From CALVGQ01 sp964370435 (GTDB lineage: Bacteria; Bacillota_I; Bacilli_A; Erysipelotrichales; Erysipelotrichaceae): 64,000 nt of DNA. Within the stretch, counting starts at the first letter, position 1, and every line of letters begins with the position of its first letter. Under the pieces are notes generated by a model, which was not told the origin of the DNA, searched no databases, and saw only the letters and a program-made list of their open reading frames with translations. The stretch lies in the NCBI GenBank assembly GCA_964370435.1, contig CAYJJG010000001.1, positions 62,001 through 126,000 on the forward strand. Reading direction: 5' to 3'. Below are positions 54,279 to 63,005 of the stretch, piece by piece. A program made the translations under genes and the position numbers.

Positions 54279-54851
54279 TTAACCTTCAACTAAGCACTCT
54301 ACTACTCTTTTTTTAATGGATATAAATAAATCTTCCTCTATATTTAAGTGAGCTTTGACATCTATAATCCTTGCTGTATTGATATATTTACAATCATTTA
54401 AAAATAATACTGATTCTTTTTTTAAACCATCAATTAGTCCCAAGCGCATTAAATGCTTTTTACCGCATGGATAACACTCGGCATCATAAGCTTGATTATA
54501 GGTTCCTGAATTGCTCGTCATAGGAACAACGAATGCCTTAGAATTCATAATAGATAATACTAAACCAAAATGTTGAAATCCTGCTTCATTTAAATATGCT
54601 GGACCAAAATCGATATAACAAATATCACCAACTCTAATCTTTACTTTAAATTGCTCACATGATTTAGCTCGGTATCGCAACATCCAATTCGCTTCTGAAA
54701 TTAAGTGTGCAATAATTTCTTTATTATTTAAGTCATGATAAGCTTGTTTTTTTAATTCTAAATATCTGCTCCATTCTAATCTAATAGGATTATTACCTTG
54801 ATTAATAAATAGTGGCTTTACTAATTCTTGAACATTATTTTTATTAGTCAT
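54279..54851 (-). CDS. PemK/MazF-like protein with N-terminal extension
   Basis: A 190-residue protein. Residues 70-185 resemble the MazF/PemK fold: VGDICYIDFGPAYLNEAGFQHFGLVLSI, FVVPMTSN and SVLFLNDCKYINTARI. The first 70 residues are an added helical segment. No antitoxin gene is next to it; the N-terminal part, or a remote gene, might restrain it, or the protein may no longer be a toxin. It sits between tagO/wecA and spoIIE genes, with its own gap on both sides. Confidence 0.75.
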   Translation of the reverse strand: MTNKNNVQELVKPLFINQGNNPIRLEWSRYLELKKQAYHDLNNKEIIAHLISEANWMLRYRAKSCEQFKVKIRVGDICYIDFGPAYLNEAGFQHFGLVLSIMNSKAFVVPMTSNSGTYNQAYDAECYPCGKKHLMRLGLIDGLKKESVLFLNDCKYINTARIIDVKAHLNIEEDLFISIKKRVVECLVEG

Positions 54852-54945
54852 AAACTGCCTCCTACTTATATCTTGTCCAGAAATTTTGAAATCCTACATC
54901 ATTTTTAATATTTTTTTAATATAGATGAATATTTTAATCCTTAAA

Positions 54946-54977
54946 CATAAAAACCTTGCTCACATTGTGAACAAGGT
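54946..54977 (-). terminator. terminator after the glycosyl-phosphate transferase gene
   Basis: ACCTTGTTCACA pairs with TGTGAGCAAGGT, ending in TTTTT on the minus strand. Confidence 0.88.
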
Positions 54978-54985
54978 CCTTTAAC

Positions 54986-56104
54986 TTATTTATTATTTGT
55001 CTTTTCGTCTATTCGTTCTTTTTTCTTTTTAGGATATCCTGTTAGTCTTCTACTTAGTCCAATTAATGGATGAAACTTTGAATTAATCATTTCCGTATAT
55101 TCTACAAATATTTCTGCAAAAAATAAAACTAAGATTAAAACCCATATTCCTGCACTTGTACTATAATAATTCAAAATTGCAATAGATGAAAAAACCGCTG
55201 TTACTATATACAATGTAATAACTGTTTTACGATGCCCAAAATTTAACTTATACATTAAAATATGATGTAAATGAGAGCGATCAGCCTCTGAAAAACTTTT
55301 CCCAGATAGTTTTCGCCTTATAATTGCGATTATAGTATCTAAAATAGGAATGAATAGGATAATGATAGGTAAACCCAAGGAAATAAAAGTAGTAGTTTTA
55401 AATCCAAGTAGCGATATACATGCAATCACAAAGCCTAAGAATAAGGCACCACAATCACCCATAAAAATTGAAGCTGGCTGAAAATTATAGGGCAAGAAAC
55501 CTAAAGTAGACCCCGCTAGTATTAAAGTAACTATACAGATATCTCTTCTTCCTTGAAGTAATCCAATTAAACCTATAGTACATAAAACTATAAAACATAT
55601 TCCACTAGCTAATCCATCTAATCCATCTAGTAAATTAATTGCATTAGTAATTCCGATAATCCATACAAAGGTGACTAACAGTGATAAAAAAGAAGTGTCT
55701 ATAGTTATTCCTAAGGGTAATGTTAAAGTATCTAATGAAATTCCACCAATAGTTATCGCAAGTATTGCTGCAATAGCTTGACCTGCCAATTTGAAAATTG
55801 GTTTTATATCTAAACAATCATCAATAAAACCTACGAAAAACACAATAGATCCACCAATTATGATACCATTCCATGTATTATCTGCTTGAACAAAATAAGC
55901 CATGGCTATCATAAATGCTAAATAAATCGCTAACCCACCAATTCTTACAATTTTCCCTTCATGCACTGTACGACTATTTTCTACTGCATAGATTTTTAAT
56001 CTTAAGCCAAACCATTTACAAAGTGGGACAAGGGCTAAGCTCAAAATAAAAGGAATCATAAAATAAGGTGAAGCGCCTATTAAAAGTTCAGTTATTTCCT
56101 TCAC
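54986..56104 (-). CDS. tagO: TagO/WecA-type polyprenyl-phosphate glycosyl-1-phosphate transferase
   Basis: A 372-residue membrane protein with about eleven helices that starts wall-linked polymer synthesis by moving a sugar-1-phosphate to undecaprenyl phosphate. Family motifs: RIGGLAIYLAF, VGFIDDCLDIKP (Asp pair), NAINLLDGLDGLASG, IFMGDCGALFLGF and the cytoplasmic DRSHLHHIL. It follows the mbl gene on the same strand by 31 bases. A basic tail closes the protein. Confidence 0.93.
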   Translation of the reverse strand: MKEITELLIGASPYFMIPFILSLALVPLCKWFGLRLKIYAVENSRTVHEGKIVRIGGLAIYLAFMIAMAYFVQADNTWNGIIIGGSIVFFVGFIDDCLDIKPIFKLAGQAIAAILAITIGGISLDTLTLPLGITIDTSFLSLLVTFVWIIGITNAINLLDGLDGLASGICFIVLCTIGLIGLLQGRRDICIVTLILAGSTLGFLPYNFQPASIFMGDCGALFLGFVIACISLLGFKTTTFISLGLPIIILFIPILDTIIAIIRRKLSGKSFSEADRSHLHHILMYKLNFGHRKTVITLYIVTAVFSSIAILNYYSTSAGIWVLILVLFFAEIFVEYTEMINSKFHPLIGLSRRLTGYPKKKKERIDEKTNNK

Positions 56105-56134
56105 TTTTTCACCTCCGCTTACTTCTCACTTCTG

Positions 56135-57121
56135 TTATTTAATTTTATCTAAATTTTCTAACATTAAACCTGTACCTATTGCTACACATGATAATGCATT
56201 TTCAGCAACATACACTGGCACATTTAATTCATGCATCAATAGTTGATCTAAATTATGCAACAAGGCACCACCACCTGTTAAAACAATACCACGAGAAACA
56301 ATATCTGCTGATAATTCTGGTAATGTCTGCTCAAGTACTGTACGACAAGCACGCACTATGTCTTGAAGACTTTCACGCATTGCTAATTCTGTTTCTTCAG
56401 CACTCATAGTAATAGTGTGTGGAAGTCCATTAACTAAGTCACGTCCTGAGACATCAAAAGTATTATTTGGATCTCCTTTCCAAGCACAACCTATTTTCTT
56501 TTTAATTTGTTCTGCAGTACGATCACCAATAAGTAATTTATATGAATTTTTCAAGTAATTGATAATATCTCTATCCAGCTTATCACCAGCAATTTTAAGT
56601 GATGTACTAGTAACAATATCTCCAAGCGACATAACTGCCACATCAGTAGTACCACCACCGATATCAAGCACCATACTTCCTGATGCTTTTGAAATATCTA
56701 TACCTGCTCCAATAGCCGCAACTTTTGGTTCTTCCTCAATGAATACTTTTTTAGCACCACAGCGATAAGCAGCGTCACGAATCGCATTGCGTTCTACCGA
56801 GGTAATATTAGAGGGACAGCATATTAAAATTGTAGGGCGACTAAAAATGCCTTTTAATTTTAATTTACGAATAAATCTACTCAACATGATTTCAGTAACT
56901 TCAAAGTCAGCAATAACACCATCTTTAAGTGGTCTAATCGCCACAATTCTTCCTGGAGTTCTTCCTAACATTTCTTTTGCATCTTCTCCAACAGCTAAAC
57001 AACGTTTTGTTTCAACATCAATAGAAACTACTGATGGTTCATCTAAAACAATTCCTTCGCCGCGTACATAAATTAGTGTATTTGCAGTACCTAAATCGAT
57101 ACCTATTTCTTTAGAAAACAT
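56135..57121 (-). CDS. mbl: MreB/Mbl family rod-shape actin
   Basis: About 328 residues. Actin-fold motifs: IGIDLGTANTLIYVRGEGIVLDEPSVV at the start, VLDIGGGTTDVAVMSLG near residues 157-173, AGDKLDRDIINY, and IVLTGGGALLHNLDQLL at the C-terminus. It guides peptidoglycan synthesis along the cell body. ATG at 57121 follows GGAGGTAAG; it pairs with tagO downstream. Mbl rather than MreB is inferred from the spoIIQ neighbour and lack of mreCD. Confidence 0.94.
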   Translation of the reverse strand: MFSKEIGIDLGTANTLIYVRGEGIVLDEPSVVSIDVETKRCLAVGEDAKEMLGRTPGRIVAIRPLKDGVIADFEVTEIMLSRFIRKLKLKGIFSRPTILICCPSNITSVERNAIRDAAYRCGAKKVFIEEEPKVAAIGAGIDISKASGSMVLDIGGGTTDVAVMSLGDIVTSTSLKIAGDKLDRDIINYLKNSYKLLIGDRTAEQIKKKIGCAWKGDPNNTFDVSGRDLVNGLPHTITMSAEETELAMRESLQDIVRACRTVLEQTLPELSADIVSRGIVLTGGGALLHNLDQLLMHELNVPVYVAENALSCVAIGTGLMLENLDKIK

Positions 57122-57268
57122 TTTACTTACCTCCATTAATCAATCATTAATTATTATAGCACAGATATTAATTATTACACTCATTTTTTAAAGAAAACTC
57201 AATTTTAAACCTTTTATAATTGATTATTATAATTTTAAAATTTTAAGATTAAACAATAACTGTCTTAT

Positions 57269-57297
57269 AAAAAAATAGTCCTTTTCAGAACTATTCA
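57269..57297 (-). terminator. terminator after spoIIQ
   Basis: AATAGTTCTGAAAAGGACTATTTTTTT: short stem with a T run; it overlaps the stop region of spoIIQ. Confidence 0.7.
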
Positions 57298-57917
57298 ATT
57301 TCACTTAATTTTTGTCCAACTATGCTTACAGGATCAATTAATCTTCCCTCTTTTTCACATACAATATGCAGATGAATTCCCATGGTTTGATTATATAGGT
57401 TTTCTCCAGCATAGCCAATCAACATTCCTTGTGACACTGTGTCATTAATGTTAACAAATTGCGCTGATAAACTTTGATAAGTTATTAATAAATCCTCACT
57501 TTGCACTGTAATGCTTTGACCCATTAAGTTATCGTCTATAACTTCTACAACTGTGCCATCAATCATTGCCACAACTTCAAATGATTTATTATCAAAAACA
57601 TAATCAACACCTTGTGATGGACGATACACTCCTTCAAATTCAACAACGGCATTTTCTAAGATAGCCTCCTCTTTTGCTACATCAAAGAAATGAGTTGCAA
57701 CACTAGCATTAACCTCAAAAGGAAGTATAATTGTATCTTCTATAGTTACTGAAGGTAGTTGCAGTCTGCTTGTGGGCATCTCTTCTTGATTGCTTACTAA
57801 GCTAACATTGCTTTGTTGTTGCACCATAAAAAGTGCACTCACCAACACTATCAATGTTACAAAGGCAATCACAATAGATGCTTTGGCTTTATTAACTTTT
57901 TTTTCATAAATGTACAT
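57291..57917 (-). CDS. spoIIQ: SpoIIQ-like M23-family protein
   Basis: About 208 residues. One TM segment near residues 13-30, then an extracytoplasmic M23-type domain with EGVYRPSQGVDYVF, VVAMIDGTVVEV, TYQSLSAQ, GYAGENL and GIHLHIV. The first zinc His of active M23 enzymes (HxGxD) is replaced by Gln in SQGVDY, as in SpoIIQ, which is a scaffold facing SpoIIIAH in the forespore membrane. ATG at 57917 follows GAGGTG. Good support for a spore-forming lineage. Confidence 0.88.
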   Translation of the reverse strand: MYIYEKKVNKAKASIVIAFVTLIVLVSALFMVQQQSNVSLVSNQEEMPTSRLQLPSVTIEDTIILPFEVNASVATHFFDVAKEEAILENAVVEFEGVYRPSQGVDYVFDNKSFEVVAMIDGTVVEVIDDNLMGQSITVQSEDLLITYQSLSAQFVNINDTVSQGMLIGYAGENLYNQTMGIHLHIVCEKEGRLIDPVSIVGQKLSEIE

Positions 57918-57964
57918 AATTTCACCTCTATTAGTGATTATGTCCACTACATTATTTTTTATAC

Positions 57965-58174
57965 TTAAGATAGAAAAATATTATTATAAAGTATTGCCAT
58001 TAAAAATTGCGCAACTAAATAGGCTGTTGCCATTGAAATAAGCATTATCATGAATTGTGCTTGTCTTGTGCGCCCTTTGCGAATAAATTTCTCAAAGTCT
58101 AAGCCCATAAAAGCCCAAAAACTTATACAGAAACAACAAACATAGAGCATACTTGTAAAAATAAAAGTATCCAT
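57965..58174 (-). CDS. DUF1146 (YwzB-like) membrane protein
   Basis: A 69-residue protein with two hydrophobic helices (SMLYVCCFCISFWAFMGL and MIMLISMATAYLVAQFLMAIL) around a basic loop KFIRKGRTRQAQ, the YwzB/DUF1146 pattern. Role unknown. It precedes spoIIQ on the same strand, similar to its placement downstream of ATP synthase and near mbl in Bacillus. Confidence 0.85.
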   Translation of the reverse strand: MDTFIFTSMLYVCCFCISFWAFMGLDFEKFIRKGRTRQAQFMIMLISMATAYLVAQFLMAILYNNIFLS

Positions 58175-58231
58175 AAGGTCATCCTTTCAAATAAAAATCT
58201 TTTTTATTATAGCACTAAATTTATTTAAACT

Positions 58232-59278
58232 CTAATTTAAATGGCTTACATTTATTTTTAAATTTTCAAGTTGATTAATAGTATCGTTCAACAATTTAAT
58301 GTCGAGAATTTCTTTTATTGTTTCTATTTGTTTTAGTTGAATTAATTCTTCAATACTCTCATCTAAAAGGTTATACCTACCTCGCTCCTTATTTCTTAAT
58401 ACTAACGTTAGCGTATTAGTTAATTTTTTATTGATATAGTTATTTAAACAGTTCTTAGCTTCTTCTATATCTTCTAACTCTATAAATTCGTGAATTAAGC
58501 GCATCGTTGCAACTTTATCAATAACATCAAACTCATCTTCTAGTAGTTCTAGCTTTTTTAGCAGTTCAATACGCTCGTTACCATCGTTTAAACAATCACT
58601 TAAGCTTAAAAGCAGTACACTAATACGGGATAAATTTTCATGTAGCATTTTTTGTACTAACATTCTGACTTCTTCTTTTTTTCCTTGTTTTTTATATATT
58701 TGTACATATAAATCACTTGGGTCACTAACAACCCATTGTTGCTCATCGAGCACTAACTTAGATTCAGTAGGCTCATCAATCATCAACAATATAGTAGCTT
58801 TAGTAAAAGCAGCTGCCTTCTGTGTTTCATAGTCTCCATTTGTAACAACTAAATTTAATAAACTTAAGCAATAGTCAATAACATCATCAGCGCTATCTTT
58901 ATTTTTATCATATAAGCTAAAAAACATCGATGTAGCGATGGCTACTTTAAACTGATCATCATCGGGATATTGTCTATTCACATCCTCAATTACTTTTCTT
59001 AGTTGTCTAAAAGAATAAATCGGAAATGTTTTAATGATTTCATTTATACTACTTTCTCTTTGTGTCAAACTCATTTCAACTTTTTGATATAATAACTCTT
59101 CAAATGAACAATGAAGTGCTTTTGCAATGGGTATTAACATCTCCACCGGTATAACGGTTAATCCTCTTTCCCAATTATCAATATCAACTTTGCTACATTG
59201 TACTAGTTTCGCTAATTCTTCTTGACTAATACCTGCTTTATTTCTAAGTATAAGTAAATTTTCCGCAATAGTCCTCAT
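58232..59278 (-). CDS. XRE family regulator with helical C-terminal domain
   Basis: A 348-residue protein. Residues 5-60 form a Cro/CI-type helix-turn-helix (LRNKAGISQEELAKLVQCSKVDIDNWERG). The rest is helical, TPR-like and without a catalytic motif, as in Rgg/PlcR-like peptide-sensing regulators. No peptide gene is seen beside it. Targets unknown. Confidence 0.85.
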   Translation of the reverse strand: MRTIAENLLILRNKAGISQEELAKLVQCSKVDIDNWERGLTVIPVEMLIPIAKALHCSFEELLYQKVEMSLTQRESSINEIIKTFPIYSFRQLRKVIEDVNRQYPDDDQFKVAIATSMFFSLYDKNKDSADDVIDYCLSLLNLVVTNGDYETQKAAAFTKATILLMIDEPTESKLVLDEQQWVVSDPSDLYVQIYKKQGKKEEVRMLVQKMLHENLSRISVLLLSLSDCLNDGNERIELLKKLELLEDEFDVIDKVATMRLIHEFIELEDIEEAKNCLNNYINKKLTNTLTLVLRNKERGRYNLLDESIEELIQLKQIETIKEILDIKLLNDTINQLENLKINVSHLN

Positions 59279-59488
59279 ATTTTTACCCTCTTTTTTAAAG
59301 TCAAATATAATGTTACTTCCTTACTTATATAGTGGGTTATTTTTTGACTTTTGTCAAATTAAAATTTACTTATATCGACAATAAATATCATCCTTTTTCT
59401 ATTTAATGTTTAGCAGATAACCTATAACTAAAAAAGGATTTTTAATCTATTAAATTAATCCTCCTTAAATATATTTTATTAACAATAA

Positions 59489-60040
59489 CTAAATCGCACG
59501 TAGTAATTTTTTATATACTTCTAGCATCTGTTTCTCTTCTACTTCTTCTTCTAAATCAGCTATCTTAATCCATTTAACCGCACTATTTTCATCAGCTTTA
59601 TGCTGTAGTTTTTCATTTTCATCACCAATAAACAAATAAGTAAAGTTGCAGTGAATATGACTACTTATAAAAGTTCCATTTTTTATATGTCCCCATACTG
59701 GAAGATTATCAATTGCATAAAGTTCACTTCTAAATAATTTCAATTTATTTAGTCCTGTTTCTTCCATTGCTTCTTTTTTTGCAACCTCGAGTAAGTCACT
59801 ACAATTATCGGCATGCCCTCCTGTCCATGACCATGACTTATAAATATTATGATAACACATCAGCACTTTATCTAATGCTTCATTTAGTATCAAGCTACTT
59901 GCTGAAAAATGTGCAAACTTTAATTCTCTTGCAAGTACTTGATCACCGTATTGTTGTATTAAGTCCTGCATAAACTTTTTATCACTTTTTTCTTGTTCAT
60001 TAATTGGTTTATACTTTTCTAATTCTTCTATATAATTCAT
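59489..60040 (-). CDS. Nudix hydrolase
   Basis: A 183-residue protein with a Nudix box near residues 76-98: GGHADNCSDLLEVA followed by KKEAMEETGL, where Lys takes the place of the usual Arg in REUxEE. N-terminal SASSLILNEALDKVLMCYHNIYKSWSW leads into it. Substrate unknown. It starts twelve bases downstream of the LysR gene's end on the same strand, so the two may be co-transcribed. Confidence 0.9.
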   Translation of the reverse strand: MNYIEELEKYKPINEQEKSDKKFMQDLIQQYGDQVLARELKFAHFSASSLILNEALDKVLMCYHNIYKSWSWTGGHADNCSDLLEVAKKEAMEETGLNKLKLFRSELYAIDNLPVWGHIKNGTFISSHIHCNFTYLFIGDENEKLQHKADENSAVKWIKIADLEEEVEEKQMLEVYKKLLRAI

Positions 60041-60052
60041 TCTTTTTCCCCT

Positions 60053-60925
60053 CTATATATATTTCACTAGATAATCCTTCATAAAGGACTCTATTTCCTT
60101 AGCCTTAGTACTTTGAGCATGATAGATAAACATTAGTTCTCTTGTGATTGCTACTTTATCAATATTTAATAAAGCTAGTTGACCTGCTTCTATCTCCTCT
60201 TCAACGACTTTCTCATAAACAAAGGATATTCCTTCACTATGTTTCACAAATTCTTTAATTAGTTTAAAGCTTCCCATTTCTATTCTTTGTTCAAAGCTTT
60301 CTAAATTATAGTTTATACTATTTAAAAAATTCACAAATATTGATCTTGTCCCTGATCCTTCTTCTCTTAATACTATAGGATAATTGAATACATCTTCAAT
60401 TTTTATTTTTTTATTAGCTAAAGGATGGTTTTTAGCTGCTACTGCCACAAACTTAGTTTCAATTAGACTGTGCGAGATGAAGTAGTTAGGGTTGAATATA
60501 CCTTCTACAATAGCACAATCCAATAATCCCTCTAGTATCTTTGATGTTAAAATAGCTGTATTTGCTACTTGTATGCTACAGTTGTATCCATTTTTATATA
60601 ATGTAACAAACAGATCATTTCGTACATAGTAATCTGCAATAGACAAAGTCATCCCTAACGTTAATGGCATCATAACTTTAGTTAATCGATCTACAAGCTG
60701 GTTTTGCATAACTTGCATAGACCTTGCGTGTTGGCGAACTATTTCCCCGTGTTTAGTTAATTTTAAACTTCTACTTGCATCTTCAAATAAGCTACATTGA
60801 TACTCTTCTTCTAATTTTTTAATATGTTGTGACACTGCAGGTTGAGTTAAATGTAAGCTTTTAGCAGCAAGTGTATAACTTTGACATTCGATTACCTTTA
60901 AAAAGGTAATTAGTTTAGCGTCCAT
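60053..60925 (-). CDS. LysR family transcriptional regulator
   Basis: A 290-residue regulator: FLKVIECQSYTLAAKSLHLTQPAVSQHIKKLEEE (winged helix, residues 9-42) and a periplasmic-binding-like effector domain (LREEGSGTRSIF near 165). It is divergent from the YeiH-type transporter gene, a pair often seen, so it probably regulates that gene. Confidence 0.92.
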   Translation of the reverse strand: MDAKLITFLKVIECQSYTLAAKSLHLTQPAVSQHIKKLEEEYQCSLFEDASRSLKLTKHGEIVRQHARSMQVMQNQLVDRLTKVMMPLTLGMTLSIADYYVRNDLFVTLYKNGYNCSIQVANTAILTSKILEGLLDCAIVEGIFNPNYFISHSLIETKFVAVAAKNHPLANKKIKIEDVFNYPIVLREEGSGTRSIFVNFLNSINYNLESFEQRIEMGSFKLIKEFVKHSEGISFVYEKVVEEEIEAGQLALLNIDKVAITRELMFIYHAQSTKAKEIESFMKDYLVKYI

Positions 60926-61022
60926 AACATTCCTCTTATAAATTTTTCTTATATATCATAAGATATCATAATTGGATATTATAATACAAGCATGATATAT
61001 TTTTTTATGAAAGAGGTACAGT

Positions 61023-62027
61023 ATGAAAAAAATATTTCCAGGATTATTATTAGCGTTATTAATCGCAGGTATTGCGGTGTTCATTGAAAACTTGTTTGTT
61101 ATCCACTTAATAAGTGGTTCTGTAATTGCATTATTTATCGGAATGGCAGTTAACCATTTTATTAAGATTCCTAGTAATTTCAAACCAGGTTTAAAATTCA
61201 CTTCAAAAAAGGTATTACGTTATGCCATTATATTATTAGGTGCTTCACTAAGCATACAAACTGTATTACAAATAGGACAGTTTTCATTAACAGTAATGAT
61301 ATTTACACTGCTAACATGCTTTGGTGGAGGGTATATTAGCGGTAGACTATTAGGGTTAAATTGGAAATTATCCAATCTTATATCTGCAGGTACAGGAATT
61401 TGTGGTGGTTCTGCTATTGCTGCTATTGCACCTACTATTGAAGCTGAAGATAAAGATATTGCTTATGCAATGAGTGCCACCTTCTTATTTGATATGGCTA
61501 TGATTTTACTCTTCCCTATTATGGGAGAGATGTTAGGATTAAATGATATTGCTTATGGTTTATGGACAGGTACAGCCGTTAATGACACAAGTAGTGTAGT
61601 TGCTGCTGGATATGCTTATTCTGAAGGTGCTGGCGATTTTGCTACTATGGTTAAATTAACACGTACTCTCTCTATTATCCCGACAGTATTAATTTTCTCT
61701 TTAATCCATGCACGATTAAAAAGAAAAGAAAACCCTGATGCACAAACTAGTAAAGTGAAATTCAGCTCACTTATTCCTTGGTTCATTGTTGGTTTTATAG
61801 GTATGTCTATTTTAAATAGTATAGGATTATTCCCTGAAGTAGTAAGTGAAACACTAAAAACACTTAGTAAATTTATGATGGTAGGTGCATTAGCTGCTAT
61901 TGGCCTTAATACTAGTTTTGATGAAATGAAAAAATCAGGAATAAATCCTATGTTACATGGTTTTATCATTTCATTAGCTGTAGTTGTTGTTGCAATAATT
62001 GTTATATATGGAATGGGATTAGTATAA
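61023..62027 (+). CDS. YeiH/UPF0324 family membrane protein
   Basis: A 334-residue protein with about ten hydrophobic segments. Family landmarks: FKPGLKFTSKKVLRYAIILLGASLS near residues 58-82, AGTGICGGSAIAAIAPTIEA near 125-145, and GTAVNDTSSVVAAGYAYS near 180-200. The family is called putative sulfate exporter; the solute is not established. An AGAGG site precedes ATG. The first repeat of the tandem pair begins two bases after its stop. Confidence 0.9.
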   Translation: MKKIFPGLLLALLIAGIAVFIENLFVIHLISGSVIALFIGMAVNHFIKIPSNFKPGLKFTSKKVLRYAIILLGASLSIQTVLQIGQFSLTVMIFTLLTCFGGGYISGRLLGLNWKLSNLISAGTGICGGSAIAAIAPTIEAEDKDIAYAMSATFLFDMAMILLFPIMGEMLGLNDIAYGLWTGTAVNDTSSVVAAGYAYSEGAGDFATMVKLTRTLSIIPTVLIFSLIHARLKRKENPDAQTSKVKFSSLIPWFIVGFIGMSILNSIGLFPEVVSETLKTLSKFMMVGALAAIGLNTSFDEMKKSGINPMLHGFIISLAVVVVAIIVIYGMGLV

Positions 62028-62064
62028 AAAATAACATATTTTTACATAATCTTGCGATAATTCA

Positions 62065-62091
62065 TTGATAAATCTTTGTTATATTTATTAT
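62065..62091 (+). promoter_or_regulatory. predicted promoter in repeat copy 1
   Basis: TTGATA and TATTAT, 15-17 bases apart depending on alignment; identical in copy 2. Confidence 0.45.
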
Positions 62092-62096
62092 AGCAA

Positions 62097-62210
62097 GAAG
62101 AAATCTTGCCTGTAGCTCATAATATAATTTATTCCCCTTAAATTAAGCTACAGATTCTATCCCCTTATAAATAATAACGAAGAAAAGACCTTCCCCTAGG
62201 TCTTTTTTTC
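62097..62210 (+). ncRNA. putative small RNA, copy 1
   Basis: Predicted RNA of about 113 bases; its start is approximate. Structure read by eye: GCAAGA/TCTTGC hairpin (just at the 5' end), then CTGTAGCT/AGCTACAG stem whose loop holds ATTCCCCTTAA (62134-62137), a single-stranded segment with ATCCCCTTAT (62161-62164), and a terminator AAAAGACCT-TCCCCT-AGGTCTTTT with TTCCCC in the loop and a T run. Three exposed CCCC motifs resemble the C-rich seeds by which sRNAs of Gram-positives (for example RsaE/RoxS, FsrA) pair with Shine-Dalgarno regions. Confidence 0.6.
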
Positions 62211-62275
62211 ATTGATTTACTGTTTTATTCTCCTTCATTAAATAACATATTTTTACATAATCCTTCGATAATTCA

Positions 62276-62302
62276 TTGATAAATCTTTGTTATATTTATT
62301 AT
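62276..62302 (+). promoter_or_regulatory. predicted promoter in repeat copy 2
   Basis: Same TTGATA/TATTAT elements as copy 1. Confidence 0.45.
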
Positions 62303-62307
62303 AGCAA

Positions 62308-62422
62308 GAAGAACTCTTGTCTGTAGCATATAATGTAATTTATTCCCCTTAAATTGAGCTACAGAATTCTATCCCCTTATAAATAATAATGAAAAAAAGA
62401 CCTTCCCCTAGGTCTTTTTTTC
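62308..62422 (+). ncRNA. putative small RNA, copy 2
   Basis: Keeps all structures of copy 1: GCAAGA now pairs with TCTTGT through a G-U pair, CTGTAGC pairs with GCTACAG, and CCCC motifs stand at 62345-62348, 62373-62376 and 62405-62408. The terminator stem is unchanged. Substitutions fall mostly in loops or preserve pairing, which is the pattern of a functional RNA pair. Confidence 0.6.
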
Positions 62423-62619
62423 GTTTGATAAAAATTGCCTTTTACGTAAACTAGGCATGCTTGTAATCACATCATTAATATGTGCATATAAAAAGGAAGA
62501 TATAAGTTTAATATGATATCCACTTATTCCTCCATTTTATTGATATTATCTTATTTGTAACTCCATGATTATAAAGTCACTATTTTATTACCCAATCTTT
62601 CGACTTTGCAATAATTGTT
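62423..62619. other. intergenic stretch after the small-RNA pair
   Basis: No clear hairpin with a T run or open frame is seen between copy 2 and atpC, so the end of the atp transcript is not obvious here. Confidence 0.4.
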
Positions 62620-63003
62620 CTAATTATTTATACGATTAATTGCTTTTTTAAGTGCGATCTCTGCACGAACTAAATCAATATCACTCTTTTTTTCTTTTAA
62701 CCTTTTTTCAGCTCTTTGTTTTGCCTCTAAAGCTCGATTTACATCAATTTCATTAATATTTTCAATAGCCTGAGCAAGAATGGTGGCCTGATCATCTTTA
62801 AAATATAGCATTCCACCAGCAACAGCATATTCTTCTCTAGTATGTTCTTCCTCAATTTTCATTCTAGCTATTTTGAGCATTGTTACAATAGGAACATGTT
62901 TGGGTAAAATTCCCATTTCTCCACTGGTTGCTACAATATTCAATATTTTAGCATCACACTCTTTATAAAGACCAGTAGGGGTTATTATTCGACATCGAAT
63001 CAT
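62620..63003 (-). CDS. atpC: F1 ATP synthase epsilon subunit
   Basis: A 127-residue protein: N-terminal beta-sandwich (CRIITPTGLYKECDAKILNIVATSGEMGILPKHVPIVTML) and a C-terminal helical hairpin (IDVNRALEAKQRAEKRLKEKK...). It regulates and couples the F1 motor. It follows atpD by two bases. Confidence 0.95.
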   Translation of the reverse strand: MIRCRIITPTGLYKECDAKILNIVATSGEMGILPKHVPIVTMLKIARMKIEEEHTREEYAVAGGMLYFKDDQATILAQAIENINEIDVNRALEAKQRAEKRLKEKKSDIDLVRAEIALKKAINRINN

Positions 63004-63005
63004 AA

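Larger units (their letters stand above)
62029..62422. repeat. tandem duplication of ~182-base unit
   Basis: Copy 1 (62029-62210) and copy 2 (62240-62422) are near-identical and 211 bases apart, separated by 29 bases. Differences are few, one is a single-base insertion, and several keep base pairing in predicted hairpins. Each copy carries promoter-like DNA and ends in the same terminator. No open frame spans them. Confidence 0.92.

Noticed and set aside
62029..62422. Tandem units as a CRISPR array or IS ends
   Set aside because: Only two copies of 182 bases, no short regular repeat/spacer pattern, no inverted ends, no transposase or cas gene.
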